From Rhodocyclaceae bacterium (GTDB lineage: Bacteria; Pseudomonadota; Gammaproteobacteria; Burkholderiales; Rhodocyclaceae), in the NCBI GenBank assembly GCA_030689585.1, contig JAUYFZ010000115.1, positions 1-8,697 of the forward strand: DNA of 8,697 nucleotides, given 5' to 3'. The notes under the pieces were generated by a model. It worked only from the letters and a program-made list of their open reading frames with translations. It had not been told where the DNA came from and did no database searches. The first letter of the stretch is position 1. Each line of letters starts with the position of its first letter. The position numbers were made by a program, and so were the translations under genes. This document shows, in pieces, positions 7,479-8,697 of the stretch.

Positions 7479-8697
7479 TCAATCAAATTCCACTTCAAAC
7501 CCCACCACATTACGTTTTTCTTTGCTGAACTCCACTCCAATAAGGTAAATCGGTTGGTTTAACGTCCGATATTTTGCTGCGTAGTCATTGGTTTTGAGCT
7601 GCGCCAAGGCACTGCCTTCGGGGGTGAGTTCTACCACTTTGAATTCAAACAGGTAAATGTGATTATTGAATTTCACTGCCATATCCAATCGACCTTGGTT
7701 CGTCGATTCTTCTGGGATTATCTCCAAACCCAGCGAAGCAAAATAGGCATAGAAAACGGATGCGTAGTAGCCCTCGTATTGGGCAATCGGGTTATTCGTG
7801 TACCACTCGTAGGGAATGCTGGCGAAGAAGGCGGTGATGAGATCACGCAAAGCAGGAAGGTTGTTGGCGCACAGGATATCTCCCAATTTGCTGATATGTC
7901 GCCCGGGTATTGAAGAGCTCCCTGATAGGGTTTGCAGCAGCACGTCGTGAAAAGCCGTGCGCACTTCCAAGTTTGGGTAGCGAAGAACGTATTCAGTTCG
8001 TCCAAGGATGGATCGACTACTTTCGATGGTGAGATAACCCGTCTGAAACATAAGTGCCTCAGTCGAAATGTGGTCCACATCAAAGGTGGAGAGTAACGAA
8101 TCGGAAGCGTGTAGATGCGCCAAGTCGGGCACAAAATGGTGTCGCTGCGCCACCATGTCGACTAGGAACGTCGGAGTGCCGGTTTCAAACCAATAGGGTT
8201 TGAATTGATGATTACGCAAGAACAGCAGTAAGCCAAACGGGTTGTAAACAGATTCGCCTAGCCAGTTATACCCGTTGTACCAACGCCTAATTTCCTCTCG
8301 ATCTGCACCTTCGAGTTCTGCGGCAAAGACCGTGTCAAGATCCGTCTCGGTATAGCCACAAATGGCGGAATAACGAGCATCGACCGTAATATCTTCCAGA
8401 TTGTTCAACCCAGAAAAGAGACTCACCTTGCTGAACTTTGAAACACCGGTGAGAAAGACAAATTTCACATGGGCATCCATGCCTTTGATCACTGAATAGA
8501 AATTGCGCAGACCGTCTCGCATCGCTCGCGCCGTATCGCTGTCGGTTATATTGTCCAAAATCGGCTTGTCGTATTCATCAATCAGGATGACGGCACGCTG
8601 CCCCGTGGCTTCGTGTGCGCGTTGAATCAGTTCTGCAAAGCAACTGATTGGATTGTCTGGCTCCGCACAGTTCAACCGCAACCGCTCGCGGTTCTCT
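7479..8697 (-). CDS. AAA-ATPase-like / PD-(D/E)XK nuclease family protein (DUF1703 type), 5' end outside window
   Basis: The frame is open to the window edge, so the N-terminus, including the expected Walker A loop, is missing; about 405 residues are visible. Counting from the first complete codon, a Walker B-like strand VILIDEYDKP lies at about 36-45, followed by FVFLTGVSKFSKVSLF at about 79-94 and a WYNGYNW motif near 139-145. Together these are typical of the AAA-ATPase-like domain (PF09820). The C-terminus carries a PD-(D/E)XK core: GRLD at about 335-338, then YLFEFK at about 348-353, with a QLKTNDYAAKY helix after it, as in DUF1703 (PF08011). The family is widespread and often multicopy; its biological role is not settled, and mobile-element or defence roles have been suggested. 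The stop codon lies only 3 nt before the downstream permease start, so the two are probably co-transcribed. Family assignment is confident; function is not. Confidence 0.88.
   Translation of the reverse strand, partial: ENRERLRLNCAEPDNPISCFAELIQRAHEATGQRAVILIDEYDKPILDNITDSDTARAMRDGLRNFYSVIKGMDAHVKFVFLTGVSKFSKVSLFSGLNNLEDITVDARYSAICGYTETDLDTVFAAELEGADREEIRRWYNGYNWLGESVYNPFGLLLFLRNHQFKPYWFETGTPTFLVDMVAQRHHFVPDLAHLHASDSLLSTFDVDHISTEALMFQTGYLTIESSRSILGRTEYVLRYPNLEVRTAFHDVLLQTLSGSSSIPGRHISKLGDILCANNLPALRDLITAFFASIPYEWYTNNPIAQYEGYYASVFYAYFASLGLEIIPEESTNQGRLDMAVKFNNHIYLFEFKVVELTPEGSALAQLKTNDYAAKYRTLNQPIYLIGVEFSKEKRNVVGFEVEFD

Overview
The window suggests a beta- or gammaproteobacterium. The ribosomal cluster rpsF-priB-rpsR-rplI includes priB (primosomal protein N), an arrangement known from those two classes. 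Every gene I can support lies on the minus strand, so transcription runs from high to low coordinates. No tRNA, rRNA, CRISPR array or intact insertion sequence is visible.

Layout in transcription order. (1) 8697-7479: the 3' part of an AAA-ATPase-like / PD-(D/E)XK nuclease gene of the DUF1703 type, cut by the window edge. (2) 7475-5356: two overlapping inner-membrane permease genes of a peptide/nickel-class (Opp/Dpp/Yej-like) ABC importer; its ATPase and binding protein are not in the window. (3) 5360-3862: a near-consensus -10 box lying on the permease stop codon, a short leader, then rpsF, priB, rpsR and rplI, tightly packed with overlaps. (4) 3779-3057: an RsuA/RluF-family rRNA pseudouridine synthase, separated from rplI by a GC-rich palindromic repeat. 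(5) 3006-1381: pyrG, a complete CTP synthase with all catalytic residues. (6) 1359-314: an accessory block downstream of pyrG, made of a DUF2442 protein and an overlapping MNT nucleotidyltransferase / HEPN pair, i.e. a type VII-like toxin-antitoxin module. (7) 1-313: no gene. It holds a roughly 175-bp GC-rich element with short terminal inverted repeats and 30-bp internal iterations, a G11 tract and a small GC hairpin.

The core genes (translation, rRNA modification, CTP synthesis, replication restart) are housekeeping genes. The accessory content sits at both ends: the nuclease-like gene upstream of the permeases, and the DUF2442/MNT/HEPN block with the repeat element downstream of pyrG. I see no clearly new multi-gene system. 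The items most worth checking are the MNT/HEPN module with its DUF2442 neighbour, the palindromic element with quadruplex-forming tracts on both strands, the probable CTG start of priB, and the nuclease-like gene abutting the transporter genes.
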